64,000 nucleotides of DNA from Methylobacterium sp. PvR107 (GTDB lineage: Bacteria; Pseudomonadota; Alphaproteobacteria; Rhizobiales; Beijerinckiaceae). The DNA is taken from NCBI RefSeq assembly GCF_017833295.1, contig NZ_JAFIBW010000001.1, forward strand, positions 5,111,501-5,175,500. Direction: 5' to 3'. Positions within the stretch are counted from its first letter, which is position 1. Every line of letters begins with the position of its first letter. A program made the translations under genes and the position numbers. The notes beneath the pieces were generated by a model. It was not told where the DNA came from, did not search any database, and saw nothing but the letters and a program-made list of their open reading frames with translations. This document shows, in pieces, positions 34,521-42,870 of this stretch.

Positions 34521-34652
34521 GCCCGAAGTCTTCCCGTCTGGAGGCCGCTTCTGTGGTCCGCCGTCCTCGATAAACTTCTCCCGGCTGGCTTTTTCTCGCT
34601 CCGCGACGTCCTTCAAGGCCGGAGCAACTCTGTCGTTTTCGCCGCCAATCAT
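34482..34652 (-). CDS. Very small hydrophilic ORF
   Basis: Fifty-six codons from ATG 34652 read MIGGENDRVAPALKDVAERE, then KASREKFIEDGGPQKR, ending at TAG 34484. GGGAGAG precedes the start with normal spacing, and the composition is that of a small charged helical protein. No family is recognised. Confidence 0.45.
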   Translation of the reverse strand: MIGGENDRVAPALKDVAEREKASREKFIEDGGPQKRPPDGKTSGARQPTDGVPRRE

Positions 34653-34808
34653 CACACTCTCCCACTCCCTCTTGAGAGCGACGGGCGACTACAGCCGTGG
34701 CGTGGCCAGATGCTGTCTGTGGACCGCCGGTCCGCCGTCCGCTCGATCCGAAATGAAGCGATGAACAGCTCTGTACGTTCCGCCGCCAACAAACGAAGGA
34801 GGCTGCTC

Positions 34809-34950
34809 GTGGCTGAGCTTACTGTCAGCGCCGCCTACCTCGCCGACTGCGCCGAGCGTGAGGTCCGCCAGCGGCAGAGCGCCTACCCGCGGTGGGTCGA
34901 GAACGGCCGGATGACGCAGCAACTCGCCGGGCGCCAGACCGCGCTTCAGA
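34809..34950 (+). pseudogene. Truncated small phage-type gene
   Basis: AAGGAGG six bases before GTG 34809 starts AELTVSAAYLADCAEREVRQ, then SAYPRWVENGRMTQQLAGRQ. The pattern resembles small prophage proteins with an R-x-YPxWVxxGRMT motif, whose usual C-terminal helix is missing. Its sense ends where the opposing PilZ gene begins, suggesting a deletion or insertion breakpoint near 34950. Confidence 0.4.
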
Positions 34951-35197
34951 AGACGAACGCGACGCCGATCTTACGGCCGTCTCGCCAGATCGTCTGGCAA
35001 TTACGATCCACGAAGAGGGAGGGCGACACGAGGCGGAATCGGCTCGGCAACTCCGTGGCAGTCTCGACTTCGAGCAGAGCACCGAACTCGCTCAGGTTCC
35101 AAACGAGGCAGTCCACCGCATCCGGAGTGTCGCCGACGAAGATCGAACCTGTCTTGAAGCCATTCCTCCGTAACTGCCGGCGGCGCTCATTGAGCAC
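34946..35197 (-). CDS. Single-domain PilZ protein with intact c-di-GMP motifs
   Basis: An 83-residue PilZ domain. NERRRQLRRNGFKTGSIFVG carries RxxxR, and CLVWNLSEFGALLEVETATE carries NxSxxG, so both c-di-GMP-contacting motifs are present. A perfect AGGAGG six bases upstream fixes GTG 35197 as the start; the ATG at 35305 would add an unlike sequence. It is followed on the plus side by a same-size paralogue (35321-35572). It lies about 1 kb from the end of the cellulose operon, whose synthase also has a PilZ domain. Confidence 0.75.
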   Translation of the reverse strand: MLNERRRQLRRNGFKTGSIFVGDTPDAVDCLVWNLSEFGALLEVETATELPSRFRLVSPSLFVDRNCQTIWRDGRKIGVAFVF

Positions 35198-35320
35198 GGA
35201 ACGCCTCCTAGGCCAGTCGAAATCTGACCAGGCCACAAGCGACTTAACGCGCTGTGTGTTTCTGGACGATGCGCTCGACATCGCGGGGGCGAAGGGGCGA
35301 GTCATTAGTGAGCGCGGCGT

Positions 35321-35572
35321 TCAGGCGCCAAATCGCAGGCGGATCTGCCTGCCCTCGCGCGATATTACTTCGCATGATTTGTTTAGTGCCAGGGCTGCCG
35401 AGATCAGCCGGAGCTTATTGGGAATTGGCACATCAGAATTGAGCTCGATGAGTGCCTCACGCAGATTGCGAGACCAGATGACACACGCGCGGCGTTCTTC
35501 GGGTTCGCCGAAGTACACTTGGCCGGTCTTGAGGCGCGACCTGAAAAGGTCAAAATTCTCGATTTTAGCCAA
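35321..35572 (-). CDS. Degenerate PilZ-like paralogue
   Basis: An 83-residue protein that aligns without gaps to the neighbouring PilZ protein (KTGQVYFGEPEERRACVIWS, PNKLRLISAALALNKSCEVI, then EGRQIRLRF). RxxxR is lost (DLFRSRLK), and the second motif has become NLREAL, so c-di-GMP binding is unlikely. GGAGG five bases before TTG 35572 marks the start and gives exactly the same length as its partner. The frame is open further upstream, but without similarity. A regulatory or dimerising partner role is possible. Confidence 0.6.
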   Translation of the reverse strand: MAKIENFDLFRSRLKTGQVYFGEPEERRACVIWSRNLREALIELNSDVPIPNKLRLISAALALNKSCEVISREGRQIRLRFGA

Positions 35573-35878
35573 GAAAACCTCCACAGAATTAGAGAGGTGT
35601 TCACGCACTACAACAGAGATGCGATATTTCGATGCCGGATCATCTGACGTGATCAGCATTGAGCGCGGCGTTTGCACTGCCGCCCTTCCCCAGCCGCTAC
35701 CTGTCTGGATCGTCGTATCCGACCTGTCGCGGCACCCAATCGGCGTCTTGGCCGCCGATGGGGGGCATCCTCCGCTAGTCCGAGGGACATGCACCGCGTG
35801 TGCCACGCGAGGGGTGCAGACCGTCACGGCGGGGGTTTGTCCGGCATCAGACCGCAAGGTGTTCAGCGGGAGAGCCGC

Positions 35879-36170
35879 ATGACGCCGATCCTGTTCCTCG
35901 ACGTCGACGGCGTGCTGAATTGCAGAGCGACCTTCATGGCAGGCGGGGAGCGGGTGTGGCGCGTCGATGCCGACAAGGTCGAGCTGCTGAACGAAGTTGT
36001 GCGCCGAACTCGCTGCCAGGTCGTCGTATCCTGAACTTGGAGAAAGGCCGTGTTCCGGGGGCCGGACGGATGCCGGGCGATCCTACGGGCGCGCGGCGTC
36101 CGCGTGTCGTTCGCTCGTGACTGGCGCACACCCAGCTCGCACGATGGTATCCGTGGTGACGTCCCCCCAG
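35879..36170 (+). pseudogene. HAD-like protein stopped by an in-frame TGA
   Basis: ATG 35879 opens TPILFLDVDGVLNCRATFMA, with the DxDGV nucleophile motif of HAD-superfamily proteins, then NEVVRRTRCQVVVS and TGA at 36032-36034. The same frame continues TWRKAVFRGPDGCRAILRAR, then GVRVSFARDWRT. This is the expected continuation of such HAD domains, where VVSSTWR is usual, so the TGA replaces a serine codon. Similarity ends near 36170, at the border with bcsN. Confidence 0.6.
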
Positions 36171-36175
36171 GCGCC

Positions 36176-37135
36176 TCAATTCGGCGGCCGATAGGCTTCC
36201 GGAGGCAGGTCGCGGAAGAAGGTTTCGCCGGGTGCCTGGCCCGGAGCCGGCTTGGGCGCGATCCCGCTACCGCTCCCTTCCGTGATGTAGCGTTGGCTGC
36301 CCGGCTCCGGCAGGACGGGAGCGGGGGCCTGCGGGTTCGGCGTCACGATGTAGCGCTTCTGATCGGTCGGCACGCTCGAGGCACTTGGTGGAGGTGCAAC
36401 GGGCGGCGCGACAGGCGTCTGCGGTCGTTGCACGATGGGCGTCTGCGGTCGCGGGTTCTTGTCCGTCTGCGCCTCGGCGGCAGCCGGCCGGCTGGGTCGG
36501 CGGACGGCCGCCTTGGGCCTGCCCCGAGGCGGCTGCACGCGCACGACAGTCGGCGGCGGACGCAGGCCCGGCAGCGTGATCCGGAGGTTCTCCACCGCGC
36601 GCGTGAGGTCGCCGAGGCTCGCCTCGGCGGTGCGGCACAGCCTGATCCGCAGCGAGATCGCGCGGCGCGCGAGCGGCTGCGCCTGGAACAGCGCGGGCGG
36701 CTGCGCGCCGGCGACGCCGCTGCGGCCGCCCTCGATCCATTGCCACGCGTAAAGGCAGTCGGCACCCAGCGCGATCCCCACAGGACCGTAAACGTTCCGA
36801 AGCGGTGGCCGCACGGTCATCGCCTGTCCCGGAAACCGGACGGCAATCTCCCCGGAGATCCCGAACTCGCTGGGCTTGGCCAGTCGCGGCGGGAAGGCTA
36901 GCAGCAGGTCGGCGGTCTCCTGGCGCAAGGCGATCTCGGCATGGTTGCGGCCGTCTCCGCCGGCATAGCGCAGCCGCTGGTCGAAACCGTCGCGCTCCCG
37001 CGTCTCGATCACCGCGGTGAGGGTCCCGGCGCCTGGCAGCGACAAGACCGGGATCGTCTGCGCATGCACTGCGGCGGGCAGGAGGAGCCATGCCAGCGCG
37101 CAGTGCCGGGCCGCGTAGGTCGCCGCGCGCCTCAC
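36176..37135 (-). CDS. bcsN: Cellulose biosynthesis protein BcsN
   Basis: A 319-residue protein with a signal peptide (ALAWLLLPAAVHAQ), a beta-rich domain with the family-like segments GGDGRNHAEIALRQETADLL and NVYGPVGIALGADCLYAWQW, and a long Pro-rich C-terminal tail. This fits BcsN, a poorly understood component of hyphomicrobial cellulose operons, probably periplasmic or outer-membrane-linked. The start is GTG 37135, whose bases overlap the upstream stop (GTGA). It is the last gene of the operon and marks the right border of the island. Confidence 0.75.
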   Translation of the reverse strand: MRRAATYAARHCALAWLLLPAAVHAQTIPVLSLPGAGTLTAVIETRERDGFDQRLRYAGGDGRNHAEIALRQETADLLLAFPPRLAKPSEFGISGEIAVRFPGQAMTVRPPLRNVYGPVGIALGADCLYAWQWIEGGRSGVAGAQPPALFQAQPLARRAISLRIRLCRTAEASLGDLTRAVENLRITLPGLRPPPTVVRVQPPRGRPKAAVRRPSRPAAAEAQTDKNPRPQTPIVQRPQTPVAPPVAPPPSASSVPTDQKRYIVTPNPQAPAPVLPEPGSQRYITEGSGSGIAPKPAPGQAPGETFFRDLPPEAYRPPN

Positions 37136-39141
37136 GGCGTGGCCCGCTCGGTCGTGGCGGAGGTGTCGTAGGCCGAGCGCGCGGGCATCTGGAACCGCTT
37201 CGCTTCCGAGTTCTCGGGCCGCCCACGCTCCGCCTGCTGGTCCTGCCACAGGGTCCCGACAGCAGGCGGCGACAGGAGTTCCGGCTTATCGACGCCGCGA
37301 TAATCCGGCAGCAGGGCGTAGCCGAACCGCTCGTAGGGCATAGGACCCGCGCCGGGCACGCGGCGCGCCACCAGGGGCGGCGCCTGGGTCGCGGGCTCCT
37401 TGGCGTTGGTTCCCGCGGGAATGGGCTCGGCCAGGACCCGCACGAGCCCCGGCGGCGGGTAGCGCAGTGCGTTCTCCATCGAAGTCGCCAGGGGGAACTC
37501 GTTGCGCTGGACGGCGAGGGGTTTCGCGTCCGCGGCGGCCGGCGGCAGGTCCGGCCGGGGTATCCGATTGGCCGGAGGAGTCTCGGTCCGCGCCGCGGGA
37601 GCGCCATGGCGCCCGGGTCCGGCCGCGGGGGCGGTAGGTGTGGGGTCGCAGGGCAGCGGCGACCCGCCGGCCGCCTCGCGGAACAACAGATCCACCACCT
37701 TGGGGAAGAGGCCGTCGTAACGGTTCACGACCTCGAGGTACGGCCGCTGACGCTTCAGCCGCTGGAGCGTGAGGGCGTAGCCGAAGACGGTGCCTTCGCT
37801 CGGCATCCAGGCGACGGCCCGCTGAAACCATTCCAGCGCCGTGTCGAACTGGCAGGAATTGTAGGCGTACCACGCGAGCCCCTGGGCGCCTTCGCCCGAG
37901 GTGGAGGCCGTCACGACCTGGGCGTAGCGGGCGATGCGCGCGGGCTCGATCGCGGGCGGGCGCGGCAGCGTCAGCTTCTGCTCCAGGATGTCGATGTAGA
38001 GCAGTTCGTTGCCGACGAACCGGTCGCGCCACGCGTAGGCGACCTCCTCGGCCTCGCGCGCCATGTCGAGCTGCCGCAGGGTCAGCGCGAGCCCGTGGGC
38101 GACCATGGCGTCACCGCCCCGGGCGATCGCCTGCTTGAACCATTCGAGCGCTTCGCGGAATTGGCGGCGCTTGTAGGCGTACCACCCGAGGAGGCTGGTC
38201 TGGCTGGGATCGCCGCTCTTGCGGGCGCCGGTCTGGAATGCCGCGAGATCGCCGGGTGTCGGAGTCTCGGCGCTGTCCTCGTGAAGGAAGGCGGCGATCC
38301 TTGCGCGGGTGATGTCGAGGCGGATCGCGTCGAACTCCGAGGCCCCGTTCGCGCCGCGGTGGCCCATCTCGATCAGGCGTTCCGCCTGGGCCATGCGCAG
38401 ATGGGCCATCGCCTTCTGAATGGTGGCGAGGCGCACGCCGGAATCGGCGCTGCCGTCGAGGATCGACTTGTAGAGCTCGAACGCCTCGTCGCCCGAACCG
38501 GAATCGCCGAGGGCGTCGGCGATCGTCCAGATGCTCTGGACGTCGAGCGGATCGAGGGCGCCGGGGTCGGCCCGGTAGAGATCGATGATGGTGCTGGCAT
38601 CCTTGCCGGTGAGCGCCGTGATCCGGGACCGGAACTCGGCCCGGCGGAGCTTGCGGGCCAGTTCCTCGGAGGGCTGCCAAGCGGGATCGATCGAACGTCG
38701 TGCGGCGATTGCCGCACGCAGGTCGTCGAAGCGCCCCGCGGTGAAGAGGTCCCAGAGGGGCGCCTCCTCGGGCGGGCTCGGCTGCAGCGCGTCGAGATCC
38801 GGCGGCTCGTTCCAGCCCGGATAGAGCCGTTTGAGACGGGTGATTTCGGCCTTCATCCGCGCCGTCTGCTTCTGCGCCGCGTAGTAGCGCAGGGCGCTCT
38901 CGTCGACCATGTCGTTCGTGCGGGACGTGGCCGGGTCGGCCAGGATCGCCGGCGCGCGCGGGCCGTCGCCGTAGACGATGCGCGGCTCGGACCGCGCCGG
39001 CGCAGCAGAATTCTGCGACAGGGGGCCGGATCGCGCGTCGACCTGCGCGGCTGCGGGCGAGGCGGCGAGCGCCAGCACCAAAAGACAGGGGGCGGCCGGT
39101 CGGAGTCGGGCCGACGGGAGACCAGTCAGGACTTGAGGCAT
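37132..39141 (-). CDS. TPR-repeat cellulose-operon protein
   Basis: A 669-residue exported protein. It has a signal peptide (CLLVLALAASPAAAQ) and a helical solenoid of TPR-like repeats from about residue 130 to 470, for example LLGWYAYKRRQFREALEWFK and GLAWYAYNSCQFDTALEWFQ. A Pro-rich linker and a polar C-terminus follow. Position and repeats recall BcsC, but the protein is far shorter and I see no C-terminal beta-barrel, so it may be only the periplasmic scaffold. It overlaps bcsZ by 16 bases and bcsN by four. Confidence 0.75.
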   Translation of the reverse strand: MPQVLTGLPSARLRPAAPCLLVLALAASPAAAQVDARSGPLSQNSAAPARSEPRIVYGDGPRAPAILADPATSRTNDMVDESALRYYAAQKQTARMKAEITRLKRLYPGWNEPPDLDALQPSPPEEAPLWDLFTAGRFDDLRAAIAARRSIDPAWQPSEELARKLRRAEFRSRITALTGKDASTIIDLYRADPGALDPLDVQSIWTIADALGDSGSGDEAFELYKSILDGSADSGVRLATIQKAMAHLRMAQAERLIEMGHRGANGASEFDAIRLDITRARIAAFLHEDSAETPTPGDLAAFQTGARKSGDPSQTSLLGWYAYKRRQFREALEWFKQAIARGGDAMVAHGLALTLRQLDMAREAEEVAYAWRDRFVGNELLYIDILEQKLTLPRPPAIEPARIARYAQVVTASTSGEGAQGLAWYAYNSCQFDTALEWFQRAVAWMPSEGTVFGYALTLQRLKRQRPYLEVVNRYDGLFPKVVDLLFREAAGGSPLPCDPTPTAPAAGPGRHGAPAARTETPPANRIPRPDLPPAAADAKPLAVQRNEFPLATSMENALRYPPPGLVRVLAEPIPAGTNAKEPATQAPPLVARRVPGAGPMPYERFGYALLPDYRGVDKPELLSPPAVGTLWQDQQAERGRPENSEAKRFQMPARSAYDTSATTERATP

Positions 39142-40277
39142 GACGGGTAGCGCATCCGGGCAGCAGTCAGGGCAAGGAGGCTCAGAGTTGCCGGATAATA
39201 GTTCTGATTGCCGATATCGCCCCGCGCATCTTCCGGAAAGGGCGTGCCGTCGAGGGCACAGGCCACCAGGGCCGAGAGCCCCAAGTAGCCGGCCTCGGTG
39301 AGCCATTCGACCTTCCGCCCGTCGCCGGTGTCGACGATCGGCAGCCGTTCCCGCTCGGAGCCAGACCATAGGGCCTGGAACGGCGCGAGGTCGTCGGGCC
39401 GCACGAGCCCCGCCCAGACGAGGTAGAGCGGGATGCGGATTGCGTTGTAAGAGAACAGAGGCGGGAAGCCGGTCGCAGGATGCGGAGCGTCCTTGGCGGA
39501 GATCCATTCCGTAGGCAGGTTGCTCGGTCCGAAGCGGGACTTCCGGAGCAGGGCGAGGCCGCTGCGCGTCAGGGCCGCCCAGTCGTATTCCGGCGCCACG
39601 AGGGCGAGCCGCGGGAAGGCGGGGAAGATCCAGTAGGAAAGGTTGACCAGCGGACCGTCCGGGCGCTCCCGGGCCGAGAAGCCCGAGACCGCGGGCAGCA
39701 GCAACGCCCCGTGCGGGTCCCGGAACAGAATGGTCTTGCGCCCGAACTCGATGGCGATCCGACGGGCGGCGGTGCGGTAGCTCGGTTCGTTCCAGGCCTC
39801 GGCCGCCTCGGTGAGGGCCCAGGCGACGAGGATGTCGCCGTCGGTGGCGTTGTTCATGTCGCCCACCGCCGGCCGCTTGTCGGGTGACCAGCGCCACGCT
39901 AGCAATTCGTCGCCGCGAACCATCAGGTTGGCCCGGGTCCAGCCCCAGATCCGCTCGAAGCTGACCCTGTCTCCCGCTGCTACGGCGAGTAGCATGCCGT
40001 AGCCCTGGCCCTCGCTGTGGCTGATTTGACCGTTGGCTGTGTCAACCACCCGGCCCTGATCGGTGATGAACCGGGAGCGGTAGGCCCGCCATGCGGTATC
40101 GTTGCCGAGCTTGCCGACGAGGCCCTGACTCGCCGCCTTGGCCTGAGCGGGCTGCATGCCCGGTTGCGCCATACTCGGTGGCACGGCAGGCCCGTCCTGC
40201 GCCGAGGCCGCAGCCGCGGGGAGCATTCCCGCGACGAGGAAGGCGGCGGCGATGGGCGCACGGTCGCGGCGGCTCAT
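39126..40277 (-). CDS. bcsZ: Endoglucanase, glycoside hydrolase family 8
   Basis: A 383-residue exported GH8 cellulase with a signal peptide (AAFLVAGMLPAAAASAQDG). The catalytic core is ISHSEGQGYGMLLAVAAGDR with the acid glutamate, AWRWSPDKRPAVGDMNNATD with the conserved aspartate, and the late YNAIRIPLYLVWAGL barrel motif. BcsZ trims or edits nascent cellulose in the periplasm. The ATG overlaps the bcsB stop (ATGA), so translation is coupled. An intact active site suggests a functional enzyme. Confidence 0.93.
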   Translation of the reverse strand: MSRRDRAPIAAAFLVAGMLPAAAASAQDGPAVPPSMAQPGMQPAQAKAASQGLVGKLGNDTAWRAYRSRFITDQGRVVDTANGQISHSEGQGYGMLLAVAAGDRVSFERIWGWTRANLMVRGDELLAWRWSPDKRPAVGDMNNATDGDILVAWALTEAAEAWNEPSYRTAARRIAIEFGRKTILFRDPHGALLLPAVSGFSARERPDGPLVNLSYWIFPAFPRLALVAPEYDWAALTRSGLALLRKSRFGPSNLPTEWISAKDAPHPATGFPPLFSYNAIRIPLYLVWAGLVRPDDLAPFQALWSGSERERLPIVDTGDGRKVEWLTEAGYLGLSALVACALDGTPFPEDARGDIGNQNYYPATLSLLALTAARMRYPSCLKS

Positions 40278-42865
40278 GAGTTCTTCCTGCCGACGTTGCG
40301 CACGAGGCTCGTGGTGGCGAGGCCGAGGCAGAGGGCCATCGCGAGGGTCATGCCGACGTAGTACTCCGTGTTGATCGACAGCCACGCCGCGGACACCAAG
40401 CGCAGGTTGGCCAGGGATCGCGGCTGCGTCTCGACGATCTCGATCCGCTCGGGCCGGGACGTCATGAGCGTCCCATTCGACGCGTCGAGGAAGGCGGCGC
40501 TGCCGCCGAGCCTCGCCCAGACCACGGGATCGACGAGGCAGGAGACGGACGCCTTCAACAGCGACGCGTTCGGCGCGGTGACGATCACGGTGTTGCTCGA
40601 CTGAACCGGCGGCCCCTCGGCGATCAGCAGCGAGGCCGTGGCCGGGACCTCGACCATCGCGTCCGACTTCACCTGCGCCGTCACCGTCTGAAGCAGGGAT
40701 TGCACCGCGTTGGTAATCCCGATCCAGACGGAGTCGAGGGCGGCCCAGATCTGGCGCGAGCTGCGCGTCGCCGCCTCCCAGCGGTCGATGAGCTCACGGT
40801 CCGACGCGGAGCCCGGAGAGGTGGCCGGGGCTGAGGTCGTGGGGGGCGCGGCGCTCGCCTCGCCCTGGGACGCCTGCGCCTGCTGGGGCTGGACGGGCTG
40901 TGCCGGGCGCACTTGCGGGATGAGGGTGGGCAAGGCGCAGCGCATCGGCAGGTTGCGACGCAGGCGATCGAGCGTGAGCACGCCCTCGGGGCCGAACTGG
41001 CCAGGTGTGGCGACCATATCGGCGCGGCCTTCCCAGACCCGCTGGATCTGCTGCGGATCGAAGCCGACCGATTCCAGGAGCGCCGGATCGAGGGCGCGGG
41101 CGGGCGCGACAACAAGTTGGCTCGTATCGGAAGCCACCTGCTGCTGGGTCACCACCTCGAAGTTGATGACCCGCTCGGATGCCATCGCCAGTCGGGCGGC
41201 CAAGGTCGCGGCGGCATCGGCGCTGTCGCGGTCCGGCGTCGGCAGCACGAGGCGCGGACGCTGACCCGGGACGACAAACGGGACGGCGCCGCCTTTGATC
41301 GCCGCGAGGTCGGGACTGCGCGCCGCCCGGGCGAAATGCGGAATCTCGATCCGCGAGCGGTCGAGGAACAGGAAGCGCGCCTGCTTGGCCGCCGGACCCA
41401 GCGTGTCGCAGACCGGGTCGGTGGCGTTCGGCAACTGCGCCGAGATCTCGACGTGATTCACCCCCGGGCGCCAGAGGCTGAAGGGCAGGGGGATCGCGCT
41501 GTCTTCGAACACCTCACCGCGCCCGTCGGGAAGCGGGACGCTCGCCGCATTGCGCCCGTTGATATCGATGACGATGCGGGCGTCCGGAGAGAGTCCGGCG
41601 ACGTAGGCACCGGCCAAGTGCAGCATGACTTTGCCGTAATCGGCCGGGACAAAATCTCCGGGGAAGCGGAGGTCGAAGCCGACATGGAGCAGGCGGCCCG
41701 AGAATTCGCGGGACGCCACGCCGAGCCGGTCCAGCGTCAGGTTCTCGCCGCCATGCACGAAGTAGCCGCGGAAGAGCTGAACAGCCTTCAGTCCGTTCGG
41801 CGTTCCCGTGTCGGCCGGAACGGCGAGGTTGGTGATCGCTTGACGAACGTCCTCATCGCGGGCCCCGGTGACCACCAGGGTCGGCGGCGTGTTCGGCCGC
41901 GTCGGCAGCATGGCGAGGCGGGGCCCAGTGGTCGGGCCGAGCTCGGAGACCCCTTCGACGCCCGCGATCTCGGAGGCGGTGCCGACGACGAGGTTGATGC
42001 CGTTGCGGCCCTGAAGGGGAGGCCCGAACGTGACGGTCGGACGGGCGACCCGCCCCACGAGTGAGAGGGCCTGCACCGCCTCGATCATCCGCTCGAGGCG
42101 CGCCAGGCTCGGGCGCTCGTTCAGGATGACCTGGATCGGCAGGGCGCCGCTCTCGTCGGGCTCTGCGGCGGCAAGGGACCGGACGTCCATGTCGGTGGCC
42201 GTTCCGACCACGAGGCCGGATCGCGACGGGTCGATCTGGGTCCACAATTCGTAGGTCGCGCCGATCGAGCAATCGACGCGGTGGCGCTGGTTGGCGGTGA
42301 AGGTCACGGCGTTGTAGCCGGGCTTCAGCAGACCGTCGGCAATGGCGAACTCCACAACCTTCACGGCGCCGGGCGCCTGGATCCGGGTCCAGCCGACCTT
42401 GGTGCCGTTCACGAAGGCGTCGAGTTCGGAAGTTTCCGGCGCCACCGAGATCGCCGACAGATACGAGAGGCGCAGCCGTGCCGGTCCCCGCGTCTGCGCC
42501 TCGGTGAGGTAGACCGGGTAGCGCAGGGACTCCTCTTCCCCGGTCAGGCGGAAGCCGCGGGGGCCGGACGGAAGCCGGCGCGCCGGCGCGATGGTCGACT
42601 GGATGACCGCGCGCGGCACCGTCTGCGGCGCGGCGGCCCGCGGCGCCTCGGGCGGTCGCGGCGTCGATTTCGGATCCGGCGCCGGGGCCTCCGGCCTGCG
42701 CGCGACGCCCGCCCCATCCTCGGCCGGCACACGCAGGGCGTTGCCGCTGGGCGGGACCGTGAGCCGCTCCGCCGGACCCGAGCCCAGGAAGCTCTGGGCC
42801 AGGGCTGGAACGCTCGCGAGACCGAGCAGCAGCCCCAGCACGGGGAGACGCAGCCGAGCGGCCAT
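40274..42865 (-). CDS. bcsB: Cellulose synthase regulatory subunit BcsB
   Basis: An 863-residue periplasmic protein with a signal peptide (PVLGLLLGLASVPALAQS). After a Pro-rich linker come the jelly-roll and flavodoxin-like pairs of BcsB, with GPARLRLSYLSAISVAPETS, LPIQVILNERPSLARLERMI and LGVASREFSGRLLHVGFDLR. A single C-terminal membrane anchor (EYYVGMTLAMALCLGLA) holds it to BcsA. GTG 42874, overlapping the bcsA stop, is an alternative start. BcsB guides the glucan through the periplasm and is needed for synthase activity. Confidence 0.93.
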   Translation of the reverse strand: MAARLRLPVLGLLLGLASVPALAQSFLGSGPAERLTVPPSGNALRVPAEDGAGVARRPEAPAPDPKSTPRPPEAPRAAAPQTVPRAVIQSTIAPARRLPSGPRGFRLTGEEESLRYPVYLTEAQTRGPARLRLSYLSAISVAPETSELDAFVNGTKVGWTRIQAPGAVKVVEFAIADGLLKPGYNAVTFTANQRHRVDCSIGATYELWTQIDPSRSGLVVGTATDMDVRSLAAAEPDESGALPIQVILNERPSLARLERMIEAVQALSLVGRVARPTVTFGPPLQGRNGINLVVGTASEIAGVEGVSELGPTTGPRLAMLPTRPNTPPTLVVTGARDEDVRQAITNLAVPADTGTPNGLKAVQLFRGYFVHGGENLTLDRLGVASREFSGRLLHVGFDLRFPGDFVPADYGKVMLHLAGAYVAGLSPDARIVIDINGRNAASVPLPDGRGEVFEDSAIPLPFSLWRPGVNHVEISAQLPNATDPVCDTLGPAAKQARFLFLDRSRIEIPHFARAARSPDLAAIKGGAVPFVVPGQRPRLVLPTPDRDSADAAATLAARLAMASERVINFEVVTQQQVASDTSQLVVAPARALDPALLESVGFDPQQIQRVWEGRADMVATPGQFGPEGVLTLDRLRRNLPMRCALPTLIPQVRPAQPVQPQQAQASQGEASAAPPTTSAPATSPGSASDRELIDRWEAATRSSRQIWAALDSVWIGITNAVQSLLQTVTAQVKSDAMVEVPATASLLIAEGPPVQSSNTVIVTAPNASLLKASVSCLVDPVVWARLGGSAAFLDASNGTLMTSRPERIEIVETQPRSLANLRLVSAAWLSINTEYYVGMTLAMALCLGLATTSLVRNVGRKNS

Positions 42866-42870
42866 CGCCG

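Larger units (their letters stand above)
16741..36175. mobile_element. Decayed prophage-derived genomic island next to tRNA-Pro
   Basis: Between the tRNA and the 3' end of bcsN lies about 19.4 kb with a different character: short unrelated ORFs, patches of lower GC (21.5-22.5, 23.0-23.3, 32.1-32.5 kb), many terminator-like hairpins and recognisable phage parts. The phage parts are a tail protein, an NlpC/P60 tail-assembly peptidase, an XkdF-like protein, a PAPS-reductase-like protein and a cytosine-methyltransferase stump. Many phage genes are broken. I found no integrase, no portal or terminase, and no repeat of the tRNA 3' end at the right side, so the exact borders are inferred from neighbouring core genes. 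Confidence 0.65.

Noticed and set aside
34437-35882. A 481-codon plus-strand open frame as one protein
   Set aside because: Only its two short starts (34437 and 34809) have ribosome-binding sites and sense. Most of it is antisense to the PilZ pair and to the 34482-34652 ORF.
20690-36170. TGA read as tryptophan or another amino acid in the island
   Set aside because: Two in-frame TGAs replace a likely tryptophan, but the HAD case replaces a likely serine. Several genes also have frameshifts, and intact neighbours end normally at TGA, so decay explains all of them better.
36000-36175. A second copy of the tRNA-Pro 3' end as attR
   Set aside because: I compared the T-arm and acceptor sequence with this region by eye and saw no match.
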